DNA of 64,000 nt. Origin: Catellatospora paridis. Lineage in GTDB: Bacteria; Actinomycetota; Actinomycetes; Mycobacteriales; Micromonosporaceae. Within the stretch, counting starts at the first letter, position 1; every line of letters begins with the position of its first letter. Made by a program: the position numbers and the translations under genes. The stretch spans positions 217,621 through 281,620 of the forward strand of contig NZ_ML769315.1 in the NCBI RefSeq assembly GCF_009720365.1, in the 5' to 3' direction. The notes below the pieces were generated by a model. That model ran no database searches, was not told where the DNA came from, and was given only the letters and a program-made list of their open reading frames with translations. Below, piece after piece: positions 1 through 8,895 of this stretch.

Positions 1-1
1 G

Positions 2-1483
2 CTCCTGCTCACCTACCGCAGCCCGGTGCTGCTGCTGGTGCCGCTGTTCACCGTCGGCGTCGCCAGCCAGCTCGCGAGCGCGCTGGTCTACCTCGGCGCG
101 AAGTATCTCGGCCTGGTCGTCAACGGGGCCAGCGCGGGCATCCTCACCGTGCTGGTGTTCGGCGCGGGCACCGACTACGCGCTGCTGCTGATCTCCCGGT
201 ACCGCGAGGAGCTGACCCGCCACGCCGACCACCGGCAGGCGATGCGCCTGGCGCTGCGGCACAGCCTGCCCGCGATCATCGCGTCCGCCGGCACCGTGAT
301 CCTGGCGCTGCTCACCCTGCTCGCCGCGGGCCTGAACTCCACCCGCGGGCTGGGCCCGGTCGCCGCGCTCGGCATCGTCTCGGCGCTGCTGGCGATGACC
401 ACTCTGCTGCCCGCCCTGCTGGTGATGTGCGGGCGGCGGGTGTTCTGGCCGCTGGTCCCCGCGGTGCGCGACGCCGCCGAGCCCGCCCGCGGACCGGGCC
501 TGTGGGCGCGCACCGCCGGATTCGTGTCCCGGCATGCCCGCCCGATCTGGATCGTCACCGCGCTCGGGCTGGCCGCGCTGAGCCTCGGCGCGACCACCCT
601 CGACACCGGGCTGCGCCAGTCGGAGGCCTTCGTGACCAAACCCGACTCGGTACGCGGCTTCGAGGTGCTCGCGACGCACTTCCCCGCCGGTTCCGGCGAC
701 CCCACGGAGGTGTACCTCGACACCACCGCCGCGGACCGGGTCACCGGCACGCTGCGCGCCCTGCCCGGCGTCGCCGAGGTCGGCGCGGCGGAGCCGTCGC
801 TCGCGGGCGGCTGGACCCGGCTGCGCATCGTGCTCGCCGACGCGCCCTCCAGCGACCGCGCGGAGCAGACCGTGCTGCGGCTGCGCGACGCCGTGCACGC
901 CGTCGACTCGTCAGCCCTGGTCGGCGGCGCGACCGCGCAGGAACTCGACGAGAACACCACCATGGACGCCGACCTGCGCCTGCTCATCCCGCTGATCCTG
1001 GCGGTGGTGCTGGGCGTGCTGATCGTGCTGCTGCGCTCGCTGGTCGCGCCGCTGCTCCTGCTGGGCAGCGTGCTGCTGTCCTTCGGCGCGGCGCTGGGCG
1101 CGGCCGCGCTGGTCTACCACGCGATCGGCTTCCCCGCGATCGACCGCTCCGTGCTGCTGCACGGCTTCCTGTTCCTGGTCGCGCTGGGGGTCGACTACAC
1201 CATCTTCCTGATGACCCGGGCCCGCGAGGAGGTCGCGACACATGGCCACGCCGAAGGAGTCACCCGCGCGCTGGCCGTCACCGGCAGCGTCATCACCAGC
1301 GCCGGCGTGGTGCTGGCCGCGACGTTCTCGGTGCTCTCCCTCATGCCCGTCGTCTTCATGATGCAGGTCGGCATCCTCGTCGGCATCGGCGTCCTGCTGG
1401 ACACCTTCGTCGTCCGCACCCTCCTCGTGCCCGCCCTCGTCCACCACGTAGGCCCCCGCACCTGGTGGCCGCGCCACCCGTGA
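2..1483 (+). CDS. MMPL-family RND transporter, 3' part (5' end outside window)
   Basis: The frame is open to the left edge (it begins LLLTYRSPVLLL), so this is the C-terminal ~493 residues of a longer gene; a GTG at 26 is internal. MMPL proteins are inner-membrane, proton-driven exporters of lipids or lipid-like metabolites, about 700 residues long, with two sets of six membrane helices and two periplasmic porter domains. Visible here are helices of the first half with the family motif GTDYALLLISRYREE, a soluble porter domain at about residues 190-310 of the visible part, and the second helix bundle with the matching motif GVDYTIFLMTRAREE. The first porter domain is missing because of the window edge. 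Substrate cannot be told. A family B palindrome starts one base after the stop codon and may act as terminator. Confidence 0.9.
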   Translation, partial: LLLTYRSPVLLLVPLFTVGVASQLASALVYLGAKYLGLVVNGASAGILTVLVFGAGTDYALLLISRYREELTRHADHRQAMRLALRHSLPAIIASAGTVILALLTLLAAGLNSTRGLGPVAALGIVSALLAMTTLLPALLVMCGRRVFWPLVPAVRDAAEPARGPGLWARTAGFVSRHARPIWIVTALGLAALSLGATTLDTGLRQSEAFVTKPDSVRGFEVLATHFPAGSGDPTEVYLDTTAADRVTGTLRALPGVAEVGAAEPSLAGGWTRLRIVLADAPSSDRAEQTVLRLRDAVHAVDSSALVGGATAQELDENTTMDADLRLLIPLILAVVLGVLIVLLRSLVAPLLLLGSVLLSFGAALGAAALVYHAIGFPAIDRSVLLHGFLFLVALGVDYTIFLMTRAREEVATHGHAEGVTRALAVTGSVITSAGVVLAATFSVLSLMPVVFMMQVGILVGIGVLLDTFVVRTLLVPALVHHVGPRTWWPRHP

Positions 1484-1532
1484 AAGGAAGGGCACCTTCA
1501 CATCGCTATGCGTTGTAGAAGGTGCCCTTCTT
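1484..1532. repeat. Family B palindromic repeat, copy B1
   Basis: AAGGAAGGGCACCTTC at 1484-1499 faces GAAGGTGCCCTTCTT at 1518-1532 around an 18 base loop. The half-site GAAGG-N3-CCTTC is itself palindromic. Other copies lie at 31374-31421 and 51014-51060. It directly follows the MMPL stop codon, so it can fold as a transcript-ending hairpin, and its right arm supplies the apparent GTG start of the PIN remnant. Confidence 0.7.
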
Positions 1533-1803
1533 AACCGTCGATCGCATACCGGGTCCTGCCGAGGCCATGCTGAGCCAGCGCTGGTTCGACGTGACCACCG
1601 CGGCGATGGACCGGGCCATGGAGGTCCACCTGAGCCTGGCCGCGAGCAGCCAGCACCGGCACTTCCGGCTCCCCGACCTGATCATCGCCGCCACGGCCGA
1701 GCAGCACGGGGCGACCGTGCTGCACTACGACGCCGACTACGACCGCATCGCGGCCGTCACGGGGCAACCCGTCGAGTGGATCGCCCCGCGCGGGAGCCTC
1801 TAG
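1522..1803 (+). pseudogene. Truncated PIN-domain (VapC-type) toxin remnant
   Basis: From about 1566 the translation matches the C-terminal half of actinobacterial VapC-type PIN ribonucleases: a helix ending in QHRHFRLPDLIIAATAEQHG, then TVLHYDADYDRIAAVTGQPVEW and a short tail. Intact proteins are about 130 residues and begin with a strand carrying the first catalytic Asp. That strand and the central acidic residue are absent; only the LPD and HYDADYD acids remain. The N-terminal ~15 residues come from family B repeat sequence, and the only start codon (GTG 1522) lies inside the repeat arm. No VapB antitoxin is adjacent. I read it as a decayed toxin gene cut at its 5' side; a short expressed protein is less likely. 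Confidence 0.65.
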
Positions 1804-2927
1804 TCCAAGCAGGCCACCGGGACCTGCTGCACCGCGTTGTTGGCGAAGCCGCCGCGGTTCCAGGCTTGCTCGACCGGCTGCACCCCGCCCAGCGCGTCGA
1901 CGGCGCGGGCGGTCAGCAGATGCCGGCCCGGCACCGCGTCCCACGCGTACGTGAAGCGACGCCATGCCCACCGGTGACCGTTCTCCGGTTCCAGTTCGGC
2001 CGCCGACCAGGTCTCGCCACCGTCGATGCTGACCTCCACCGAGGTCACCGGTGCCCGACCGGACCAGGCCCGCCCCTGCACCGACACCGGTCCCGGACGC
2101 ACCACCCGGGTGCGGGACATGAAATCGGGGAAGCCGGGCGGGGCCAGCAGCGCCCGCGGCGCGATCCGGGTCACCGGCACGCCCGGGTCGGCGGCGTCGC
2201 GGCGCACCCGGTATGCCACGGCCTGCTGGAAACCCTCGAACGGCCGGTCGACCAGCGTGATCTCGCGCAGCCACTTCACGTGCGCCATGCCGTACCAGCC
2301 GGGCACCACCAGCCGCACCGGGAAACCGTGCTGCGGCAGCAGCGGCGAGCCGTTCATCTCGTACGCCAGCAGCACGTCCTCACCGAGCGCCTCCGCCACC
2401 GGCAGGCTGCGCTGGTAGTCCTGCTCGATCCCGCGCTCCACCCCGTGATCCGCACCGGTGAACACCACCTCGACCGCGGACGGGTCCACCCCGGCCGCCG
2501 CCAGCACGTCGCGCAGCGGCACACCGGTCCACTCCGCGGTGCCGACCGCCTCCACCAGCCATGGCTGGCTGACCGGGCGGGGCAGCAAACGGGCCCGCCC
2601 GTTGCCCGCGCACTCCATGGTCACCCGCACCGTGCGCGCCGGCATCGCCCGCAGCGCCGCCAGATCCAGCGTCGCCGGCCGCCCGACCAGCCCACCCACG
2701 CTGATCTGCCAGGACGCCTCCTCGGCGTACGGGATGTCGTAGTGGATCAGCAGGTAGTGCAGCCCGGCCGGAGTCACGTCGTAGCGCAGCGCCTCCAGCG
2801 GCATGCCGTGGTTGCGGGCGGCCAGCGCGAGCTCCTCGGCGCTGATGCCCTCGTCCGGCTCGGCCAGGCGGCCGGGGCGGCTGACGTCGTTCAGGGTCGT
2901 GTCCACCCCACCAGCATCACCCCTCAC
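1800..2927 (-). CDS. Sulfite oxidase-family molybdopterin oxidoreductase
   Basis: A 375-residue protein with the two-domain layout of the sulfite oxidase family: an oxidoreductase molybdopterin-binding domain (about residues 40-235) and a Mo-co oxidoreductase dimerisation domain (about 250-370, containing TSVEVSIDGGETW). Cys in RVTMECAGNGR matches the residue that ligates molybdenum. There is no twin-arginine signal or heme-binding domain, so it is probably cytoplasmic with an unknown electron partner. Its stop codon overlaps that of the convergent PIN remnant. The start may be ATG 2927 or the GTG seven codons in. The family includes sulfite, nitrate and sulfoxide enzymes, so substrate is open. 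Confidence 0.85.
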   Translation of the reverse strand: MRGDAGGVDTTLNDVSRPGRLAEPDEGISAEELALAARNHGMPLEALRYDVTPAGLHYLLIHYDIPYAEEASWQISVGGLVGRPATLDLAALRAMPARTVRVTMECAGNGRARLLPRPVSQPWLVEAVGTAEWTGVPLRDVLAAAGVDPSAVEVVFTGADHGVERGIEQDYQRSLPVAEALGEDVLLAYEMNGSPLLPQHGFPVRLVVPGWYGMAHVKWLREITLVDRPFEGFQQAVAYRVRRDAADPGVPVTRIAPRALLAPPGFPDFMSRTRVVRPGPVSVQGRAWSGRAPVTSVEVSIDGGETWSAAELEPENGHRWAWRRFTYAWDAVPGRHLLTARAVDALGGVQPVEQAWNRGGFANNAVQQVPVACLD

Positions 2928-3020
2928 CCCGGCGACACGGAACCCGGCCCGCCCGGCTACTGCCGATCAACCGACGCACGGGGCGGCGCGGCGCGGCGGG
3001 CTGTGGCACGATCACCCGTC

Positions 3021-4427
3021 ATGAACGGGGAATCAGATCGTCGTACGTCTATGTTGACCGTCGCCGTGGCCGCGCTGGCCGCCTGCGCCGCCGGGATCGT
3101 GCTGGCCCGCTGGGGCCTGATCGCGGTCCCGCGGCGGCTGTTCGCCGGCTATCCGAACGCGGAGCTCGCCGTCGGCGCGTTCGAGCCGGGCGTGACCGCG
3201 CTGGCGGCGGCGCTGACCGTGCTCGCCGCCGGGTTGGCCCCCGCGCTCTCCCGGCTCAGCGGCTGGGCGGTCAGCGCGGCCGGGGTGCTGCTGACCTTGG
3301 CGGGCCTCCAGTTCGCCACCGCCGGCGTGCCGGACCAGGGAATCGTCTCGGCGGCTCTCGTCGCCGCGGGGCTCGGCGTCATGTGCGGCGGGCTGCTGGT
3401 CGCGGCCGGACAGCAGCAGCTCGCGGGCCGGCTCGCCACAGCGGGCGGGTTCGCCGCCGGGCTCGGGCTGGCCTCGCCGATCCTCCTGCTGCTCGCCCCG
3501 CGGGACTACGATCCCGACGCGCTGGGCCCGGACGTCTATCTGCCCGGGATCGCGCTCGCGCTCGTGGTGGCCGCGGCGGTCGCCGCGATGACCCGCCCCG
3601 TTCCCGCCACGCCGAAGACCGCGAGAGTGTGGGGGCCCGCGGTCGCGACCGCCGTCGCCGCCGCTGTGCTGTACGCGGGCGACGCCGCGCTCGCCGCCAC
3701 CGTCGACGCGCTGCGGCTCAGCCGCGACGGTCTCGCCTCCCAGCAGCGCATCGACTTCGTGCAGGACCTCGCCCGCTACGGCATGCTCACCATCGCGGTG
3801 GCGGTCGGCCTCGTGCTGACCGGGTACGCCTACCGCCGCGGCCGCGCGGACCTGGCCCGCTGGACGCTGCTCTGCCTCGCGCTCGCCGCGCCCCTGCACA
3901 TGGGCCTGGTCCGGGCGCTGTACCTGCCGTCGGCGCCGTACGTGATGGTGCTGGCGGCAGCCGCCGCGGCGGCTCTCGGCGTCGCCGCGACGGCCTACGC
4001 CGACCGCTGGCTGCCCGCGGACGCGCTGGGCGTCTGCCTGGCCGGCGTGGGGATCGCGGTCAGCGCCGCCGCCTACCGGATGGGCCCGTCCTGGGGTTAC
4101 GCGGCGGGGGTGCTCGTCGCGACCGGCACCGGGTTCGCGCTCGCCGCCGGGCTGGCGCGGGTGCTGCGCACCGCCCATGGCACTCCGGTCGACGTCGCCG
4201 GTTCAGCGGTGCTCGGCCTCGCCACGGTGCTGCTCGCCGGGCAGGCCCTCGGACCGCTGATCGTGGAGGCCGCGACCTCCACCGGCTACGGCGGCGACCT
4301 CCCGCTGACCCTGCCCGGCCTGGCCGGCGCGTCGGCCGTGGCGTTGCTGCTGCTGTTCGGGATGTCCCGCGCCGTCGACCGGATCCGCCGCGACATCCAG
4401 GACGAGGCCCGCCGCGCGGTGTCCTGA
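3021..4427 (+). CDS. Polytopic integral membrane protein, unknown function
   Basis: A 468-residue protein, almost entirely hydrophobic, with roughly 12-14 predicted membrane helices rich in Ala, Val, Leu and Gly, and a short charged C-terminus (DRIRRDIQDEARRAVS). I do not recognise a family signature. ATG 3021 is chosen because the hydrophobic region begins soon after it and because the frame upstream is antisense to the molybdoenzyme. The latter is divergently transcribed, with about 90 bp between starts. It is followed 51 bp later by the ADP-ribosylglycohydrolase gene. It could be a transporter or a polytopic sensor without its soluble part; no motif decides. Confidence 0.75.
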   Translation: MNGESDRRTSMLTVAVAALAACAAGIVLARWGLIAVPRRLFAGYPNAELAVGAFEPGVTALAAALTVLAAGLAPALSRLSGWAVSAAGVLLTLAGLQFATAGVPDQGIVSAALVAAGLGVMCGGLLVAAGQQQLAGRLATAGGFAAGLGLASPILLLLAPRDYDPDALGPDVYLPGIALALVVAAAVAAMTRPVPATPKTARVWGPAVATAVAAAVLYAGDAALAATVDALRLSRDGLASQQRIDFVQDLARYGMLTIAVAVGLVLTGYAYRRGRADLARWTLLCLALAAPLHMGLVRALYLPSAPYVMVLAAAAAAALGVAATAYADRWLPADALGVCLAGVGIAVSAAAYRMGPSWGYAAGVLVATGTGFALAAGLARVLRTAHGTPVDVAGSAVLGLATVLLAGQALGPLIVEAATSTGYGGDLPLTLPGLAGASAVALLLLFGMSRAVDRIRRDIQDEARRAVS

Positions 4428-4478
4428 CGGGACCGCCGGTCGGCGCAATCCGGTTGCGGCGCACGAGATCATCGAAGG

Positions 4479-5375
4479 ATGACCCCGAACCGCGCCGCGG
4501 CGCTGCGCTCGCTGCGCGGGCTGGCCCTGGGCGACGCCTTCGGCGAGACCTGGTTCTTCCAGCCTGCCGACAAGTTCGAGTGGCTGGTGTCCGAGCGGCA
4601 GGCCCGCTCCGGACCCTGGCCGTGGACCGATGACACCGCGATGGCGCTGTCCCTGCTCCGCGTGCTGACCGAGCACGGCGAGGTGGACCAGGACGCGCTG
4701 GCCGCGGCGTTCGCGAACGCGTACGACGCCGACCCGTACCGCAACTACGGGCCGTCGATGCACGGCGTGCTGCGCGCGGTGTACGAGGGCGAGCACTGGC
4801 GCGAGGCCACCGGGCGCCAGTTCGGCGGCCAGGGGTCGTGGGGCAACGGCGCGGCGATGCGGGTCGCGCCGCTCGGCGCCTGGTTCTCCGGCGACCTCGA
4901 CCGGGTCGTCGCGCAGGCCCACGCCTCGGCCGAGGTCACCCACGCCCACCCGGAGGCGGCGGCGGGCGCGGTGGCGGTCGCCGTGGCCGCGGCCCTGGCG
5001 ACCGCCGGAATCGCCGCCGACGAGCTGATCGGGGGCGTGCTCGCCCGCACCCCGGACGGCGAGGTGGCCGCCGGGCTGCGCCGGGTGGCCCGGCTGCCGT
5101 TCGACCGGCATCCGACCTGGGTGGCCGGCGAGGTCGGCTGCGGTGCGCGCATCTCCGCGCCGGACACGGTGCCGTACGCCGTGTGGTGCGCCGCGCGGCA
5201 CCTCGACGACCTGCCCGAGGCGCTCTGGGCGACCGCCTCGGCGGGCGGCGACATCGACACGACGTGCGCCATCGTGGGCGGCATCGTGGCCGCCCGCACC
5301 GGCCTCGACGCGGTCCCCGCCACCTGGCTCGACGCCTGCGAGCCGCTACCCGCCTGGGTCGCCGCGGCCACCTGA
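4479..5375 (+). CDS. ADP-ribosylglycohydrolase family protein
   Basis: 298 residues with the DraG/ARH fold signatures. GLALGDAFGE near the N-terminus is followed by WTDDTAMAL (residues ~48-56), whose Thr-Asp-Asp coordinates the first metal. GGDIDTTCAIVGGIVAAR near residue 250 supplies the second metal-binding Asp-Thr set. Members are Mg-dependent hydrolases that remove ADP-ribose from modified arginine, serine or small molecules; some act in dinitrogenase regulation, but no nif gene is present here. Length matches the family (about 300). Cytoplasmic. No ADP-ribosyltransferase partner is visible nearby, so the substrate is unknown. Confidence 0.9.
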   Translation: MTPNRAAALRSLRGLALGDAFGETWFFQPADKFEWLVSERQARSGPWPWTDDTAMALSLLRVLTEHGEVDQDALAAAFANAYDADPYRNYGPSMHGVLRAVYEGEHWREATGRQFGGQGSWGNGAAMRVAPLGAWFSGDLDRVVAQAHASAEVTHAHPEAAAGAVAVAVAAALATAGIAADELIGGVLARTPDGEVAAGLRRVARLPFDRHPTWVAGEVGCGARISAPDTVPYAVWCAARHLDDLPEALWATASAGGDIDTTCAIVGGIVAARTGLDAVPATWLDACEPLPAWVAAAT

Positions 5376-5406
5376 CCGCCACGCGCCACAGCCGGGCCGG
5401 GCGGTG

Positions 5407-6198
5407 TCAGGGGCGCAGGGTGCCGGTGGGTGGGAGGCCGGCGGAGGCGGTGACGTGGACGGCGGTGGTCCACCAGCCGCTGTCGAGGCGGCCCGCGGAC
5501 GTCCAGTCGATGACCCAGTCGAGCATGCACAGCGGCGGCTCGTCGTAGGCCTCGGGCATCGGTAGCAGGGTGATGCCACCGTCGGGTTCGACGTAGCCGT
5601 CCAGCGGCAGTTGCCGGGGCATCGCCAGCCGGGAGGGCAGCAGCTTCCACGCCCGGTGGGACGGATAGCTGTGGTCGGTGGCCCAGGTGTCGATGATCCC
5701 CGCCCGGACCAGCGGCCGCAGCAGCGACGCGGTGTCGGTGCACAACCGGTCCCGCTTGGGCTGGTACGGCGTGAAGCTGAGCAGCCGCGCCCGGGTCAGC
5801 TCGACGCCCGCCGGCCGCCCTGCCTCGTCCCGCGACCGCCCGTCCCACCCTTCGGCGTCGGGTTCGGCGTGCGGCCAGGACCCGCCGTCCGACCGCCCGT
5901 CGAAGGCCCCGGCGCCCGGGTGCTCGACCGCGCCGACGCGGTCGTCCCACTGCTCGGCGGCGTCGGGTTCGATGTCGTCCGGTTCGGCGTACGCGCGCCG
6001 CCGCCGTCCACTGCGCACCTGCCGGTCGTAGGACTCGGCGAGTGCCGTCTCCTCCTCCGGGCCGAGGTCAGTCCCGTGCCGGGCGCGGTGCGTCGCGTCC
6101 CCGGCGTACGGGAGCTCCTCGACGGCGAGCCCGCCCGACCCGGGCACGGGGTCGTCCTCGCGCCGCGCGGTCGAAGCTCGCTGTCGTGACGCCCACAT
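5407..6198 (-). CDS. Hypothetical protein with disordered acidic N-terminus
   Basis: 263 residues. Residues 1 to about 130 are low-complexity, rich in Asp, Glu, Gly and Arg and probably disordered. About 130-263 look folded, with ELTRARLLSFTPYQPKRDRL, several Trp residues and WVIDWTSAGRLDSGWWTTAVHV. I do not recognise the family. The ATG at 6198 has a strong AGGAGGTG ribosome site 6 bases upstream. It is convergent with the ADP-ribosylglycohydrolase gene (31 bp apart) and divergent from the VWA protein. No signal peptide or membrane helix. Confidence 0.7.
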   Translation of the reverse strand: MWASRQRASTARREDDPVPGSGGLAVEELPYAGDATHRARHGTDLGPEEETALAESYDRQVRSGRRRRAYAEPDDIEPDAAEQWDDRVGAVEHPGAGAFDGRSDGGSWPHAEPDAEGWDGRSRDEAGRPAGVELTRARLLSFTPYQPKRDRLCTDTASLLRPLVRAGIIDTWATDHSYPSHRAWKLLPSRLAMPRQLPLDGYVEPDGGITLLPMPEAYDEPPLCMLDWVIDWTSAGRLDSGWWTTAVHVTASAGLPPTGTLRP

Positions 6199-6397
6199 CG
6201 GCGCACCTCCTGGGGTCCCGGGGAATGGGACGGGACGGGATGAGTTCCTGTCCGCCAGAAGGAGTAACGGGTGATCTTTCCGCCGGGTTAGCGGTGATCA
6301 GGCAGTACAGAAGGCCGGTGTGACATGTTTCTCTCCGGTAACATTCGTCCGAACGTATGTGGCGAGACGCCTTCATGTTGACGAAACATAGCTTCTT

Positions 6398-8140
6398 GTG
6401 CCGGGCCGCCATCGCAACGTACGCCGTTTCCACCCCGTCACCAGCGCCATTGCCGCGGTCTTCGCGGTCGCGCTGGTCGTCTCGGGTGCCTTTCTCGTCT
6501 ATCGACAGCTCGCCGAGCCGGGCTGCTCCGGGGAGGCGCCGCTGACCGTGGCCGCGCCCGCGGAGATAGCGCCGGCACTGCAGGAGACCGCCGCCGCGCT
6601 CACCGCGCAGAAGGCCGAGGTCGACGGTGCCTGCATCGCCGTGCAGGTGAAGGCGGCCGACCCCGCCGACGTCGCGGCCGCGGTCGCCGCGCTGCGCGGG
6701 CTCTCACTGACCGGCGTCGGCCAGCCCAGCGGCAGCACCGAGGTGCCCGACGTGTGGATCCCGGACTCCGCGACCTGGCTGGCCCGGGTGAGCGCCGCCG
6801 CGCCCAACACCGCGGTCCAGGAGTCGCCATCGATCGCGCGCAGCCCGATCGTGGTGGCCATGCCGGAGCCGATCGCCACCGGCCTCGGCTGGCCGGCGGC
6901 GAAGCTGACCTGGCCGGCGCTGCTCCAGCAGATGACCGCCGGCACCAAGCTGCACGTCGGCATCGTCGAGCCGACCCGCGACTCCGCCGGCCTGTCCGGC
7001 CTGCTGGCCATGGCATCGGCGGCGAGCACCTCGCCCAACGCCCAGGCCGCCACGACCGGCGCGCTGCGCTCCCTGGCCGCGGGCCGCTCCGCGCTGCGCC
7101 AGGACGTGCTGGCGCGCTTCCCGCGCGCCGGCGACCCCGCCGCGATCGCCTCCGGGCTGAGCGCGGCCCCGCTGTCCGAGCAGGCCGTCATCGCGTACAA
7201 CGCGGCGAAGCCGCCGGTGCCGCTGGCCGGGCTCTACCTGGAGCCCGCGCCGATCGCCCTGGACTACCCGTACGCCGTCATGCCCGGCATCGAGCCGGAG
7301 CGCCAGGCCACCGCCTCCCGCCTGCTGGAGGCACTGCAGACGCCCTCGTTCCGCGACCGGCTCGCCAAGATCGGCCTGCGCGGGCCGGACGGCGGCTTCG
7401 GCGCGGGCGCGACGACCCCGCGCGGCGCGCCGGAGGTGATGGGCGCCCCGGCGCCCGCCGCCTCGCCCACCGCGGCCACCACCACGGCCGCCGTCGAGCG
7501 GATCCTGTCCACCTGGGTGGCCGTGACACTGCCGGCGCGCATGCTCGCCGTGATCGACGTGTCCGGCTCGATGCTCCAGCAGGTCGCCACCGCAGGCGGC
7601 GCGACCCGTGCCCAGGTGACCCTGGAGGCGGCACGGCGCGGGCTGGGCCTGTTCGACGATTCGTGGGCGGTCGGCCTGTGGACCTTCTCCACCGAGCTGG
7701 ACGGCAGCAAGGATTACAAGCAGCTGATGCCGATCGGGCCGCTGTCGTCGAACCGGACGAAGATGCTGTCGACCCTGGCCGCCATCCAGCCCAAGCCGAC
7801 CGGTGACACCGGCCTCTACGACACGATCCTGGCCGCGTACCAGACCGTGCAGAAGGACTGGGATCCCGGCCGCGTCAATTCCGTGGTGCTGATGACCGAC
7901 GGCGACAACGACGACAACAACGGCATCTCGCACGACGCGCTGCTGAACAAGCTGAAGGAGATCGCCGACCCGGCTCGGCCGATCCAGGTCGTCATCCTCA
8001 CCATCGGCGACGTCAGCACCGACCCGCTCAACAAGATCACCAAGGTGACCGGCGGCGGCGTCTTCTCCGCCAAGGACCCCGCCAAGATCGGCGAGATCTT
8101 CCTCAAGGCCATCTCCCTGCGCTCCACCCAGCCCAGCTGA
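6398..8140 (+). CDS. Membrane-anchored solute-binding and VWA domain protein
   Basis: 580 residues. An Arg/His-rich N-terminus precedes one hydrophobic segment (about residues 14-35), giving a signal anchor with the rest outside the cell. About 45-340 resemble a type 2 extracellular solute-binding domain (LTVAAPAEIAPAL, VPDVWIPDSATWL, SPIVVAMPEP). A proline/alanine linker leads to a von Willebrand A domain (about 380-575) with a complete MIDAS: LAVIDVSGSM, later GDTGLYDT and VVLMTDGDND. VWA domains bind ligands through a metal; combined with a binding-protein domain this suggests envelope sensing or adhesion rather than transport, as no permease is adjacent. GTG 6398 follows an in-frame TAG by two codons and lacks a clear ribosome site, so the exact start is uncertain. 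Confidence 0.85.
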   Translation: MPGRHRNVRRFHPVTSAIAAVFAVALVVSGAFLVYRQLAEPGCSGEAPLTVAAPAEIAPALQETAAALTAQKAEVDGACIAVQVKAADPADVAAAVAALRGLSLTGVGQPSGSTEVPDVWIPDSATWLARVSAAAPNTAVQESPSIARSPIVVAMPEPIATGLGWPAAKLTWPALLQQMTAGTKLHVGIVEPTRDSAGLSGLLAMASAASTSPNAQAATTGALRSLAAGRSALRQDVLARFPRAGDPAAIASGLSAAPLSEQAVIAYNAAKPPVPLAGLYLEPAPIALDYPYAVMPGIEPERQATASRLLEALQTPSFRDRLAKIGLRGPDGGFGAGATTPRGAPEVMGAPAPAASPTAATTTAAVERILSTWVAVTLPARMLAVIDVSGSMLQQVATAGGATRAQVTLEAARRGLGLFDDSWAVGLWTFSTELDGSKDYKQLMPIGPLSSNRTKMLSTLAAIQPKPTGDTGLYDTILAAYQTVQKDWDPGRVNSVVLMTDGDNDDNNGISHDALLNKLKEIADPARPIQVVILTIGDVSTDPLNKITKVTGGGVFSAKDPAKIGEIFLKAISLRSTQPS

Positions 8141-8189
8141 CCCGCCACGGGCAGCTCGGCCGGGCGGGCCGGGCGGCCCCCGGCTTTCC

Positions 8190-8254
8190 ATAGACGTTGG
8201 CCTATCTAGATGAGTTCGATCGTCGATTTCTCATCTGGATAGGCCAACGTCTAT
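8190..8254. repeat. Family C long palindrome, copy C1
   Basis: Two 25-base arms (8190-8214 and 8230-8254) pair at 24 of 25 positions around a 15-base loop, TTCGATCGTCGATTT. The second copy is at 29646-29710. C1 and C2 share the arm layout ATAGACG-x-TGGCCTATC but differ by a compensatory change (T:A here, G:C in C2). It lies between two same-strand genes and could end the VWA transcript. Confidence 0.75.
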
Positions 8255-8354
8255 CTGAAGCACGGCACAGCGCGGGGCGCGGGGGTGGGGTGCGGGTCGG
8301 CGAGGGCGGGCGGGGTGGTCGGAGCGAGTCGGTGGGGCGTGGGAGTATCCGGGG

Positions 8355-8843
8355 ATGCTGAGTCAGGAGCTGCGGCGGTTGCCGGGGGTGGCACGGGGGA
8401 TCGCCGAGGGGGCGGTCGACGCGGTGGACGCGGCGCGGGCGCGCGACGCCGAGGGGCTGCGCGAGGCGGCGGACCGGCTGGCGGCGGCCGACTCGGAGCA
8501 CGTCGGGCTGGTGCTCGGCAGCGTCGTCCGCTCGCTGCTGGAGGACCTGCACCCGGACGGGCTGGCCGGCGAGGACATCCAGGACGTGCTGGAGCAGTGC
8601 GTGCGCGAGACCCTGGCGTGGACCGCCGAGCTGGACGTCGACACCCTGGTCGTGGTGCTGACCGGGGCGCTGGGCGTGCACCAGCAGGAGGACGGGGCAC
8701 CCCGGCCCGACCCCCGGCTGCTGGCCTGGCATGCGCCGGTGCTGCTGGCATACCTGCTGACGGTCTCGGGCCGGCGGCTGGACCCCTACCTGTCGGCCGC
8801 CTTCGCGGAGATCATGCGGGCCGAGACGGTGGAGATGCCGTAG
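8355..8843 (+). CDS. Hypothetical helical protein
   Basis: 162 residues, predicted mostly alpha-helical, acidic, without signal peptide or membrane segment. It begins MLSQELRRLPGVARGIAEGAVDAVDAARARDAEGLREAADRLA and includes a run compatible with amphipathic helices (HVGLVLGSVVRSLLEDLHPDGL). No family is recognised. It is 52 bp upstream of the AspT/YidE-type transporter on the same strand and may be cotranscribed with it. Coding statistics fit the neighbourhood. Confidence 0.65.
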   Translation: MLSQELRRLPGVARGIAEGAVDAVDAARARDAEGLREAADRLAAADSEHVGLVLGSVVRSLLEDLHPDGLAGEDIQDVLEQCVRETLAWTAELDVDTLVVVLTGALGVHQQEDGAPRPDPRLLAWHAPVLLAYLLTVSGRRLDPYLSAAFAEIMRAETVEMP

Positions 8844-8895
8844 CCCTCATCACCCTTTGTCCTAATATGAGGGAACTCATGGGCGGGGGTGCGGG

